Positions 1 to 11,900 of a stretch of DNA of 64,000 nucleotides are shown one piece after another. The stretch is taken from NCBI GenBank assembly GCA_905221605.1, contig CAJNDS010002113.1, positions 405,001-469,000 on the forward strand. Direction: 5' to 3'. Position 1 is the first letter of the stretch; the number at the start of each line of letters is the position of its first letter. A program made the translations under genes and the position numbers. The notes beneath the pieces are model-generated. The model was not told the DNA's origin. It saw only the letters and a list, made by a program, of their open reading frames with translations, and ran no database searches. The DNA is from Symbiodinium natans (Eukaryota; Sar; Dinophyceae; Suessiales; Symbiodiniaceae).

Positions 1-365
1 TGAAGAAGGTTTAGGGTTTAGGGTTTAGGGTTTAGGGTTTAGGGTTTAGGGGTAGGGTTTAGGGTTTGCTTTGCTCCTGGAATTCGTCGTTCAGCTTGTG
101 ACCGGTTACGTGTCATCAGTAGGTGCTCCCAAAGCTCAACCTTTGTTGTTTTTCTTCAGGGCTAGCGGAATAAATTCGCCGCGGGCGTTGGGTCTGGAGA
201 GTCTGAGGCGAATCGTAGGATCCCCATGGCTTTTGCCGAGTACCTAGTGGAACCAAATCAAGGGAATGGGCCGTGGACACCTTATAAAGTAATATAGGGA
301 TTATTATGTTTTATTTTTTGGGGGTTCTTAAGCAAATAGTAGAAGAAGAAGGGGCAGGCAGGTCT

Positions 366-440
366 TAGGGTTTAGGGTTTAGGGTTTAGGGTTTAGGGTT
401 TAGGGTTTAGGGTTTAGGGTTTAGGGTTTAGGGTTTAGGG
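366..440 (+). repeat. Telomere-type TTTAGGG array
   Basis: About ten perfect TTTAGGG units in tandem. They are interstitial and flanked by unique sequence on both sides, so this is not a chromosome end. Confidence 0.95.
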
Positions 441-1631
441 TCTGCACTCCTGACGCTCAGACTCGAAGTCACGCGGATGTACAGACAAGCACCTTGCCTG
501 CACCATTCACTAGGTAAGCCGATACTGTTGCAAGAGGGTTTACAGGGCCGTCTGAAGGGTTGATTGAGGAGGTTTGGGGCTAAGGTTTCGTGGTTTCAGG
601 GTTTAGGGTGTTGGGTAGTTTAGGCTTCAGCATTTTTAGGGTGTAGGGGGGCTTCAGATGTTTGGACACCTTGCGTGTAGGGAGGTTTCTACATGTGTGT
701 GACGAGGCGTGGGGACGAATAGCCTCCGAAGCAAGGGGTTCCGACTACTGGACTCAACCCTGGACCCTCTTTACCTACAGTTTCATGGGTTATACCTACT
801 AATCAAGGGTAGCTACTACTAATCTGTAGGTAAATAGAGTCCCAGGAAGCTGCAATTCCTAATCCCCAACCCTCGGAACCCTAAGCCCGAAGCCCCGCGA
901 AGGTAAGCAGGTGCTAAACGGGCCAGACTGCACATGAGAAAACCAGGAACTCACTGAGACTCGGAAGCCCTTGGCCCCTCGAAATGACTCGAAGGTTTGT
1001 GTGATCAGGGCTTCTTAGCTCAGATCTTCCAAGCCGGACCGTAAATCCTAAATCCTGAAGCGGATGAGCTCCAGCAGTGCAGGAGAAGAATGTTGTGAAC
1101 GTTTCGCCACCCGATGTTGGTGCGAGGCCAGAAAGTTTGAGGCTTTGAAAGTTTTGGCTTCAGGGTGTGGAGATCAGAAGTTCTAGAATTCAACGTGGAA
1201 CTCTACACGGCCAGGATACCCTCATATTGAACTGAATCCTGAACCCTTAAGACCCAACAGCGGGGTTTTGGATTTCGGGTTGGTGGCCTTTGTGCTCAGA
1301 TCTCCTGGTAAGGTTCCTAGGCGACCTGTGCGAAGATGTGTTTTCTGTTCTGAGGTAGAGGGTGAAAGCCCTAAGACCCCTAAACGAAGACCAAAAACCC
1401 TTCCCAAGCTACCCGGCCTCCCCTTCCCCCCCTAAACCCATGAACCCTCACCGTAAATCCTAGCCCGCCCCCCCCCCCCTAAACCCCTCGCCCCCCCAAA
1501 AGCCCCAAAAGTTCCCTAAAAGCGTTTGACGCAGGATAGTCGTGGTAGGAGACCTCCACGGCCACTTCTCTGCCGGGAGCCCCAACAGGCCTTCGGGGGG
1601 TTTTGCTTTGTCATAGTGGGGTAACAGTGTA

Positions 1632-1729
1632 CTACTATTGGCTTAAGAACCCCAAAAGAATACAAATAATAATCCCTATAATTACCCTGGCAAGGAAGAT
1701 TTTTTTGGGGGTTCTTAAGCAATTAGGTC
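1632..1729. mobile_element. MITE-like element, family 1
   Basis: Terminal inverted repeats read GGCTTAAGAACCCC at the left end and GGGGTTCTTAAGC at the right end. They lie about 60 bp apart with an AT-rich middle. A second complete copy lies at 57214-57314, and single ends with the same TTCTTAAGCAA sequence occur near 325-345 and 8225-8246. No coding capacity. Inferred to be a non-autonomous inverted-repeat element. Confidence 0.75.
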
Positions 1730-2078
1730 TTTACAATTTTTAAGGGTGCTTAAACTCAATACGGAATAGAAGAATAAATCCTAATCCGATCCCAACCATG
1801 AACTGGTTTTAGGCTTATGCAATGTATGGGTTTCGGCGTAGCTTCCAGCCCTGGCCCACCTTGCGAAGCAAAGCTTGATTGCACGCGAAGCTCCGAGCGC
1901 AAATTGCAGGGCCAAGGGGCTCCAAGGACCCCAACGCAAAGTGTGATATTCGACTATGTCATACTACATCATGAAAACGAAGGACATAGAATGGTGTATA
2001 ACAATACATAATCGTACATAGTAAATAAGAAAGTCATGTGAAACATATCAATGTAGACGCACGTCGCTGCAAGAGACG

Positions 2079-2084
<6 letters not shown>

Positions 2085-2112
<28 letters not shown>
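2085..2112. repeat. (GA)n microsatellite
   Basis: Uninterrupted GA dinucleotides preceded by GA-rich sequence. The long Ser/Leu or Arg/Glu reading frames over it on both strands are repeat translations. Confidence 0.9.
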
Positions 2113-2116
<4 letters not shown>

Positions 2117-2354
2117 CTCGTTGCATTGGGTGCCAAACCTTGACCAGTACTGCTGCCCCCGACTGCAGGCCCCCCCCCCCCCGGTGCGGGTATCGTTTCG
2201 AGACAAGATCCATCCGATCTTTGAATCTTTGAAGTGCGGCCACTCACTTGCCCGGTCGTTGCCGTGCGTCGTCTCTCTCTGTCTCTCGCGACACACCTGG
2301 AAGCCGCACAAGGAATTCATTTAGGGTTTAGGGCTCAGTACTAGACCTCAGGCA

Positions 2355-2790
2355 ATGGCAGACAGAAGCCCCCTCGATCTGCTAAAGTCAAGGGCCATGC
2401 GCCTGTGCAGCTATACACCGAACTTGTTCAGCCCAGCACCAAGAGCCGATTGGGTCTCCACGATGGCCCTAAGAAGTGACGGTTCTGCGTGATGGTTCTG
2501 CGGCACAGCGCTTTTGGGCGAACATTCCAGGTGCCATCACATCAAGCAGCGCCGGTTCGAACGATTGAAGTCCAACCTTCATGAACGCATGCATGATGCA
2601 TCCTTTAATGGTCTAAATGGCCTTTATCACGGAAACCTTAGGCTTAAAAAAATCTGTAAAAAGCCGAAGGAATAGGCTGTTGATTAGCCAGCTAGTGGGC
2701 AACTCAAGCAGAGTGTACCGTTGCCTCACTGAACGCTCAACGGGCGTCGCCTACCCAGCGGAGGTGAGAGGAGGGGCGGACGAATCTAGT
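2355..2790 (+). CDS. Exon-like coding segments, unknown gene
   Basis: From an ATG at 2355 the frame reads MADRSPLDLLKSRAM and continues for 43 codons with a coding-like composition. After an AG|G near 2530 another frame encodes a basic stretch (KQRRFERLKSNLHERMHD). A third, from 2617, includes NSSRVYRCLTERSTGVAYP. The frames differ, so they could be separate exons or a decayed gene. They lie just upstream of the first recognisable phosphatase exon and might be its N-terminal part, but no phosphatase motif is visible in them. Confidence 0.3.
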
Positions 2791-2919
2791 TCCCGGAGGC
2801 TAGGCTTGGGTTTAGGGTTCATGAGAGGTTTCAGAGTCTTTAACCGGGTATTTGGCTGATTTTTATACGGGCTTTAGGGCTTAGGGCGCAAGGTTCGACT
2901 GGAGGGCGGCTCAACCCAG

Positions 2920-5900
2920 GACCTGGCCCATATCCTGCGGGAGAATGGCGAGCCGCAGAGCGGACCTGGGGGGGTCAAGCCGCAGCCTTGGGGTTTAGGG
3001 TTTAGGGTTTAGGGTTTAGGGTTTAGGGTTTAGGGTTTAGGGTTTAGGGTTTAGGGTTTAGGGTTTAGGGTTAGGGTTTAGGGTTTAGGGTTGTGGGGTG
3101 GGCGGGGGAGGGGGGGAGGGGGGGAGGCTTTCTTTTTGGGCTAGGGCTATTTGGGCTTTGGGAGGGTTCTAGACCCTCCACCCGAGGCCCCTTAATCTGG
3201 GTTAGACACGAACGGTCTTCGAGCTTGGGGTTTCAGGTAGGGAAACCTAGGCCGGTCGTTTATCCTGGACTTGGATGCTGGCGTTGAAGCAGACATTCGG
3301 CCCGGTTCGATGCAAGCATTACAAGGTAGTACTCGAGAAAGTGAGGCAACGTGGCCGTAAACGAATGTTGTCCAACGAGAATTGAGTGATTGGGGAGAGA
3401 CACTTTTGTCACACTATTCGCAGGACACCGCTCCCCACGTAACCCTTCAGGGGTCTGCTTTTTGCATCCGCCCTGCTGGGGGTTGGAGGTTTAGAGGTCC
3501 TTCTCAGGTTGTTTTGTTCTTGTGGAACCCCGTTTGAAGAAGGCCACACACACACAAAAATGAAGGGCCCTAAGCCCTAAACCCTAAACCTTCTACTCCA
3601 AACCCTGAGATGAGGTGAGAGCTTTAAGGAGCGTTGCGCGGGATTGGAGGTTTCTCTACATCCCCCCTTGGGAATATTTTTGTATCTTTATTCATATAAA
3701 ACCCAAGAGGATATTAATTAATTTGAACCCTAAACCCTAAACCCTAAACCCTAAGCCTTTGACTACTAAGGTTCTAAGGGGAGTATGGTTGAGGGCGTGG
3801 CCGGGGATGCTGTCCAGGGATTGAAAACGTGGTGGCAGGCCAGGCAGCAGGATCACAAGACACCGAGAGCCCCGTAGAGTAACTGCTTTGCTTTTTTAGG
3901 GTTTAGGGTTTAGGGTTTCGGGTTTAGGGTTTAGGGTTTAGGACTTTGGGGATTTCGGGGTTGAGGCCCCTCTCAGGACAACTCAACACTGCAATGCGAC
4001 CAGGAACCGTAAACGAGCTAGGCCCTTCTTGCAATGTCTTAGATTTTCCCTGCTTGGGTCACAGGGCCAGCCTATAAAACCCAATTTGACAACTCGAACT
4101 GCTAAACCTTAAACCCTAAACTCTAAACCCTGAACTGATAACCCTAAACCCTAAACCCCAAAATCCCCCCCCCCCTCAAAAAAAAACAAAAACAAAGAAG
4201 CGCACGGCCGAACATCCCTGAGCAGCGCGGTCTAGAATGGGAGAACCCAAGCTTCCTGGCAGAAGATCCATGGGAGTTAGGGTTTGGGTTTAGGGTTCAG
4301 GGTTTGGGGTTTCAGGATTTGGGGTTTAAGGTTTAGGTCCCCCCGAAGCCCCGAGGTACATTTTCAACGGGGACTTTGTGGATCGAGGAGTGCGGAGCCC
4401 GAGCGATCTCAGCGAAGCCGGTCTTTGCCGTCTCCAGTTTCTAGTTTTTACGGTTCAGCTCTGGGTTTAGGGGATTTGGTTTAGGGTTTAGGGCTTAGGG
4501 GTTAGGGTTTAGGGTTTAGGGCTTGGGGTTACATAGGGTCAGTCCCCACCCTACACCCACAGCCCCGAAGCCCTCAAAGCCCTTCAACCTGGAGGTGACC
4601 TAGGAGGGTTGAGGGCTAACCTTAATTACCCTAAACCCTAAACCCTAAACCCCAAACCCTAAACCCTAAACCCTAAACCCTAAACCCTAAACCCTAAACC
4701 TCAAACCCCAAACCCTAAACCCCAAACCTTAAACCCTAAACCCTAATTCAACACAACCCTTAGGGTCTGATCGCCTTCCAACCCCCCTAAACTCCTGAGC
4801 CCCCCGAAGCCCCCCCCCCCCCCCAAAAAAAAAAAAAAAAAATCCTAAACCCCTGAACCTATCAACCTTCATCCCTAAACCCTAAACCCCAAACCCCAAA
4901 CCCTAAACCCTAAACCCCAAAGCCCCAAGCCCCTAAACGCCGCTAAGAAGCCGCGCTCTGCTGAGGCCTGGGGACCTGAGGTCCTGCTCGCCATCTACTG
5001 CCTCAAGTGTAAGAGCCGGGGGCCCCTGTTTTGGTTTAGGGGTTTAGGGTTTAGGGTTTAGGGTTTAGGGTTTAGGGTTTAAGGTTTAGGGTTTAGGGTT
5101 TAGGGTTTAGGGTTTAGGGTTTAGGGTTTAGGGTTTAGGGTTTAGGGTTTAGGGTTCAGGGTTGAGGGTTTAGGGTTTAGGGTTTAGGGTGGCTTGGGGT
5201 GTTTAGGGTTTAAGATTTCACCGGACGTTTAGGAGGTCAAGGGTTTGAGGGCTTCGGGGCTCAGAGCTTCAGGATAAGGACGCGGGGGGCTGTGAGACCT
5301 TTGCTGTCTCCCAGGGTGTAGGGCTTAGGGTTTTGGGCTTAGGGTTTAGGGCTTAGGGTTTAGGGTTTAGAGCTTGGGGTTTAGGGTAAGGTTTATGTGC
5401 TACCATCTGGCAGTGGCATCCAGACAGCCGGTGAGCCCTGACCCCCCCCTCCCCTTAAGCCTAAACCCTAAACCCTAAACCCTAAACCCTAAACCTCTCT
5501 TTCATGTATAATTTAAATGTTAATGAGTTACTGGGCAAGGTCATTTTTTTACTGGGCAAGGTCATTTTTTTACTGGGCAAGGTCGTTCGGTCTAAAACAT
5601 CGACCTTGCCCAGTAAAAAAATAACCTTGCCCAGTAAAAAAATGACCTTGCCCAGTAACCCTGTTACTGGGCAAGGTCATTTTTTTACTGGGCAAGGTCA
5701 TTTTTTTGCTGGGCAAGGCCATTTTTGTTGCTGGGCAAGGTCATTCTATAAGTGAAATATTTTCTGAATGTTGTGGGATTCTTTGGGCGGGTGGGTATTT
5801 TCCTGGAGCAATTGCTTGACTAGGGAATGCTTGGACTTGAGATGCTGAACCCTAAACCCCAAACCCCAAACCCCAAACCCTAAACCCTAAATCCTAAGCC

Positions 5901-8900
5901 CTAAACCCTAAACCCTAAACCCTAAACCCTAAACCCTAAACCCTAAACCCTAAACCCTAAACCCTAAACCCTAAACCCTAAACCCTAAACCCTAAACCCT
6001 AAACCCTAAACCCTACCTAATCTTCCTCCTCCCACCCCCTTGCTCTGACATGCCGAAGGCCCAGATTGCATCTTTCTGAACCGGGGGAACCATGAGGACC
6101 GAGGTTTAGGCCAGGCAGGCCCTTGGGACATTTATATTTTCCCTTATTTAAGAGGATCATATTCAGGAAAATCCATCCAAGTAGGGTTTCGGGGATTAAG
6201 ACTGTCGGGTGTTAGGCACGGTGTTCGGGTTTAGGTTAGGGAGTGGGGTTCGGGAGGTTTAAATGAACGGATCGATTTTACACGGTGGGCCCCTTTCCGG
6301 GGGTCTCCAGCAGTGCTTCCTGAGGTCACAGCACTCCATATTGTGAAGGTCAAGGGAGCATGCATTTCGGGTGTATGCGGGGCCGAGGATCGTTTAGGGA
6401 ATGGTTGGGACTCGTAGAAGGAAGTGCTTCAAGTTGGTAAGCCCAAAGCCGTCTACTGCAAGGTGGTTCGGGGCAGAGATGCAGGGCAGGGTCCTCCTGC
6501 AGATGTTCTTTTTTCATGCGCTGCAGGTGCTATTAATTTGTTAGTGACGATTACGACTGGTGATGGTTGTTTTTTTTTGGTTTTTCCGTTCATTTGTTGT
6601 TTTGTTAAAATGCCTCAGGTATCCATGGCTGTTGTCATCTGCTGTTGAGATGAATGGAGTTTGGCGTTTGGGTTTTTCTGTACCAGAATGGATGGTTTTG
6701 GGGGCTTCGCTTCCGACTTCCGTGGTGTAGAAAAAAGTCCTAAGACTCAATCTGTAGAAAACCCTAAACCCTAAAACGACATGGGTGATGACTGCGACCT
6801 GGGATGCAACCACTTGTACTTGGCGGTCATGGCTTCAAACCCAGTTACATACTTTCTTGCAGGTAAATCCTGTGCTACTTTGGAGTACCTGCATCAAGAG
6901 GCCCCCCTGGCCCCACTAAACCCTGAACAGCCCCCTCCCCCCCTTTGCAGGACCAGCAGCAAAATCTGAAGCCAGACAATGGCTTCGTCCACTCGCCGGG
7001 GCCCTCGCTTGGGGATTCCGGGACTTCGGGTGTCGCAGACCTGCGGCAACGATTGCGTCCGAAGCTCCTCCAGCTATAGCTCCTTACAGGCCACCTTAAG
7101 AATCCAACGCCTAAACCCTAAACCCTAAACTCTAAACCCTGAACCCTGAACCCTATGAAGATTCGTGGGTTCGTGAACCCTCAAAATGTTCGGGGGCTCT
7201 TTGGTCTCTCAAGCCTCAACGGCCTTTCAGCTTAGGCCGCAAGCCCCCAGGCCCGGCCCAAAATACTTAAGTCCTTATTAGGGTTTAGGGTTTAGGGTTT
7301 ACGGTGTAGGGCTTAGGATGGTTTAGGGTTTCGGGATATGTTGGGAAGCCTCCACTTGAGAACCCAAGCATCTCTAAAGCACCCCAAAGGCATGGTTCTA
7401 GACATGTCCGAGCCCTGCATCGTAACCAAAGCCCGCAACCATGAAACCCCAGAACCCTAGAGGCCCAAAAGTCCTAAGCCCCTAAACTGCCCTGCACCCG
7501 AAAACCCCACAAAACCTCAACACAAACCCCAAACCCTAAACCCTAAACCCTAAAACCCAAACCCCAAACCCCAAACCCCAAACCCCAAACCCTAAACCCC
7601 AAACCCCAAACCCCAAACCCCAAACCCTAAACCCTAAACCCTAAACCCTAAACCCTAAACTCAAACAACGACGTCCGAGGCACTGCATCCGCGCCTTTGG
7701 AGCTGACGCGCAGAGCCCGGTGCCCTGGGTTCCCAGCAGGCTCTCGAGGGTTCGGGCAGTTCACGGCTTCGGCTGTCCTGGAATTGGGGTTTGGGGTTTG
7801 GGGTTTGGGGTTTAGGGTTTAGGGTTTAGGGTTTAGAGTTGAGGGTTTTACAATTTAGAGGGTTTAGGGTCTTCTTACGGGCTCTGGGCTTGGGGGGCGT
7901 GTAGGGCCTTAATCTGCTCGAGTGGCTGCGGGGTAGTGGTGAGCATGAGACATTGCATATTTCCCCTTACTTGGGTTTAAGAGGATGATGTAACCCTAAA
8001 CCCTAAACCAGGATTATTTTTCCGAGGGTTAGAAGGGGCCATCGTAGGAACTCTTTCAGTGTTGATGGTGGCCCCAAAGCCGTCCTCTTGGGAGCAAAGT
8101 CTTCGGGGGCGGGATCTTTGAGGGGAGCTTGGATGGTTTAGGGTTTCGGGTTTAGGGTTTAGCATGGGGATGAGGGCATGTGGAGGTTGATGGGGCTTGA
8201 GATTATTAGTGTACATTTTTGAGGGGTTCTTAAGCAACTAGTAGTAAAGTCCATGATCCCTTCAGCTGGGCTTTGGGGAAAGCATCCCTCAACCCAAAAC
8301 AGCCCCGGATTCCTGAAGGGGTTTCCATGGCTGCTTGGAACCTGCTACGTTGCAAATTCCCCTTCCCCCAGAAAAGATGAACAAAATAATAACAAGTAAT
8401 GATCTAAGCGTATAAGAACGGTAAAAGCCCTAACCCCCCCCCCCCCTTCCCCCAAAAGAAGAGCAAATAAAATAACAATAATGAACTGAGCTGGCCGGCC
8501 AAGGAATGTACTCCCTGTGCAAGGCAAGCTTCAAGGTGCTTCCTCTTTGCCACGCCGCTTTGGCTGAAGTGGAGTTTTTTCTTTTCGTTCAAGCTTGGCC
8601 TGTGGCGCCATCTGGCGCCTTTTTTTGGAGGGCCCCCCCCCCCCACCCAGGGAAGTTGAAGGCATTCGAACCCTAAACCGTAAACCCGGGACCCTTGATC
8701 CTGAAACCCTAAACCGAGCATTCGGCTCGAAGATGTCATCGTTAGCCTTGAGCAGCCCTGCAGCGCTGACCTCCTCATAGCCTCAAAGCCCAAGAACCCT
8801 CCTCCCCAACAAAGGCTCTCAAGCTTAAGACTTCAGGAGACCCCTAAGCCCTAAACCAAAACTTCCTAAACCCTTCCCCGAGGACCTCCCTAAAGCCCGA

Positions 8901-11900
8901 AAGCCCCAAGGTCATCGGCAAGGAGATTGCCGTCATCCACGGGGGGCTGCCGTCCGAGCCCCTGTTGGTTCCACACCCTAAACCCTAAACCCTAAACCCT
9001 AACCCCTAAACCCTTTGGCCTACGTGAGGGTGAGACGAAGTTCCAAATGCGTGAGCGCATGTGGTCTGTTGTGAAGGCCGTTCGTGAGGCTGCCATCCCG
9101 TTAAAGTCCACAAGTACAGTGGGGGCCGCGCCCAAGAAGCTTCGGGCATCCTTCGTGAAGACGCGAGAAGCCAGGCAAAGAGGGGGACATGCATGTATGG
9201 TGAGGCGGGTTGCCCAGACATGTGTGGAGGAAGCCACGGGGGAAGTCCAGCTGGAAGCGAAGAGCAACGACTTCTACGAGGTTGACTGGGTTTCGGGCAC
9301 GGTGTGCGCGGGCCAACACAAACTTGGGAGTTCCGTTCATCGCATGCCACGCAATTCAGAGTGTGCCAGATGCCTGGAGGATGGGTAGACGTGAAAGAGA
9401 TGTCCAAGGCCATTGGGGTGGAGGAGCTGGCTGTCAGGGCTGTGCTGGAGCGTGAACTGGCTCGTGCTTCATGGCCGGGGTGATGTACTTGCGGTGTTGG
9501 TGTGAAGTGAACTGAGGAGGAATACGTGAAGTACATGAAGTAAAGCTGATGCTTGGATATGGATGGACTTCTATGGCGGGTGGTCGTCGTCTTTGGCTAC
9601 CAGTGTGAGTGCTGGGCATAGTTTCACCACTGGAGGACGTTACCCGTCCCGCCTTTGGGCGATTCCAGTTAAAAAAAACCTTAACCCTAGACCCAACCCT
9701 AGACCCTAACCGCATTACGGGCAGGCGAGGGGCCCGCGAGATCGCCTCCTTCACTCCTGTCGCTCTTGCCTTCGAAACCTGTTGAAGAGGGAGCTTGGTT
9801 TAAAGTCAACCCTGATATGGCCTATGCGGCCTCCTGTCTCCTACTTACCTTGTAAATGCAGCGGTTTAGGCTTAGGGGTTTAGGGTTTACGGTTTAGGGT
9901 TCAGGGTTCAGGGTTTAGGGTTTAGGGTTTCGGGTTTCGGGTTTCGGGTTTCGGGTTTTGGCGGCATTGAGGCTGGACCCGCAAATTCGACTTGCTGACA
10001 TCGATGCTTGGGCCTCAGAGCGCGTGGGGTTTAGGGTGTAGGGTTTAGGGTTTTGGATTTTGGGGTATGGGGTTTGGGGTTTTAGGGATTAGCGAAGGCT
10101 ATTCGGCCTTATTCTCCCGTCAGCAGTCCTAGAAAGGGCCGGTTTAAGCGCTTGCAGGGTATGACAGGCCATCCTGGTTTGTTAATTCCCAAACGGTGTG
10201 GCGACTCTCAGCGATTCTGAGATCCAAGTTGGAAGCCCTTCCGCTCCAAGAAGACCCCCAAACCCTATACACACCCTAACAGCCTAAACCGATCAAACAT
10301 CAAAGCGTGCTGATAAGTTGGTTATTTTGTAAGTAGGGAAACTATGTTTTTTTTTAAACCTCATTCAGGGTACTTATAACCTGCCCTTATAAATACCCAA
10401 TGAACCTTCAAGTAAACGTTCCCTAGTGCAACAATCCTTAACTGGGATAGGGGGGGGGTACTATAATCCGTACTAAGGGGTACTATAATCCCGATTAAGG
10501 GGTACTATTGCAGCTATTCAGGGGTACCATCATCCCGTAAAAGGGGAACTAGATTCCATATTAAGGTAGTACAAGGGGGGAACATCCCAACATCAAAGCG
10601 TAGACTATGGGCTTCCAGGCCATCGACCGTCGCCGGGCAGTCCCTGTGGCCCTTTGTGGCGTGCTGGGTCCGGAGCCCTGGCGCTGGGAAGCGCTCAAAG
10701 CCCTAAATCCCGTCCTTGATGACCAAAGAAAGGGTTTAGGGTTTATGGGGTTTATGGGGTTTATGGGGTTTATGGGGTTTATGGGGTTTATAGGGTTTAT
10801 AGGGGTTATAGAGGGGCTATATTATGGGGTTGAAAGGGTTTGTAGTAGGGTTTATAGGGTTTTGGGTTTAGGAATTTAAGGGTTTAGGGTTTGGGGTTTA
10901 GGGTTTAGGGCTTAGGGTTTAGGGTTTCGGGGTCAGGGTGACAAGGGCTTAGGGTTTTATGGTCTTGCGCACGCGCTCAGAAGAGGCTACCCTTACTGGT
11001 GGTTACCCTACATAGGATATATATATATGTATATGTATATGTATATATATATATATACTAGTATATTAGTATATTAGTATATTAGTATATTAGTATATTA
11101 GTATATTAGTATATTAGTATATTAGTATATTAGTATATTAGTATATTAGTATATTAGTATATTAGTATATTAGTATATTAGTATATTAGTATATCAGTAT
11201 ATTAGTATATCAGTATATTAGTATATTAGTATATTAGTATATTAGTATATTAGTATATTAGTATATTAGTATATTAGTATATTCGTATATTAGTATATTA
11301 GTATATTAGTATATTAGTATATTAGTATATTAGTATATTCGTATATTAGTATATTCGTATATTAGTATATTCGTATATTAGTATATTCGTATATTAGTAT
11401 ATTAGTATATTAGTATATTAGTATATTAGTATATTAGTATATTAGTATATTAGTATATTAGTATATTAGTATATTAGTATATTAGTATATTAGTATATTA
11501 GTATATTAGTATATTAGTATATTAGTATATTAGTATATTAGTATATATATATATATACATGCAGGGCCCTGACTTCCCTCATTCCCTGCTAACCCACAGT
11601 AAGTTCCGAGGCTACCCGCGTTTCCAGAAAGTCGTATCCAAGAGGATCCTCATCACTGGAGACGGCGAGGAGGCTGGCTAGAGGCATTTTCAAGGTCTCA
11701 AAGGGGTTTAGGGTTTAGGGTTTAGGGTTTAGGGTTTAGGGTTTAGGGTTTAGGGTTTAGGGTTTAGGGGCTCCAGTGATCTGCAAGAGGCATCTTCAAG
11801 GTCTCCAAGGGGGTTTAGGGGGTTTCAGGGTTCAGTTAGGGTTTCAGGGTTTCAGGGTTTAGGGTTCAGGGTTTAGGGTTTAGGGTTTCAGGGTTTAGGG

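Larger units (their letters stand above)
1..2354. other. Repeat-rich left flank without a confident gene
   Basis: This stretch holds TTTAGGG arrays (about 10-55 and 366-440), poly-C runs near 1471 and 2170, a GA microsatellite and MITE-like ends. A few segments look exon-like. One begins after the AG|G at 1081 and encodes EKNVVNVSPPDVG. Another around 219-280 encodes MAFAEYLVEPNQ. None can be tied to a family or chained to the phosphatase downstream. The GDxHG exon that the phosphatase needs was not found here. Confidence 0.5.

Noticed and set aside
1-440. Window begins with TTTAGGG repeats, so it might be a chromosome end
   Set aside because: Arrays of the same unit occur throughout the window in both orientations and each is short. 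The first 60 bases are no richer than dozens of internal arrays, so they are interstitial.
9006-9536. 176-codon minus-strand ORF
   Set aside because: It overlaps the coding-like + strand frames, is Ser/Pro/Thr-rich with no motif, and other genes here are on the + strand. It is best seen as a shadow.
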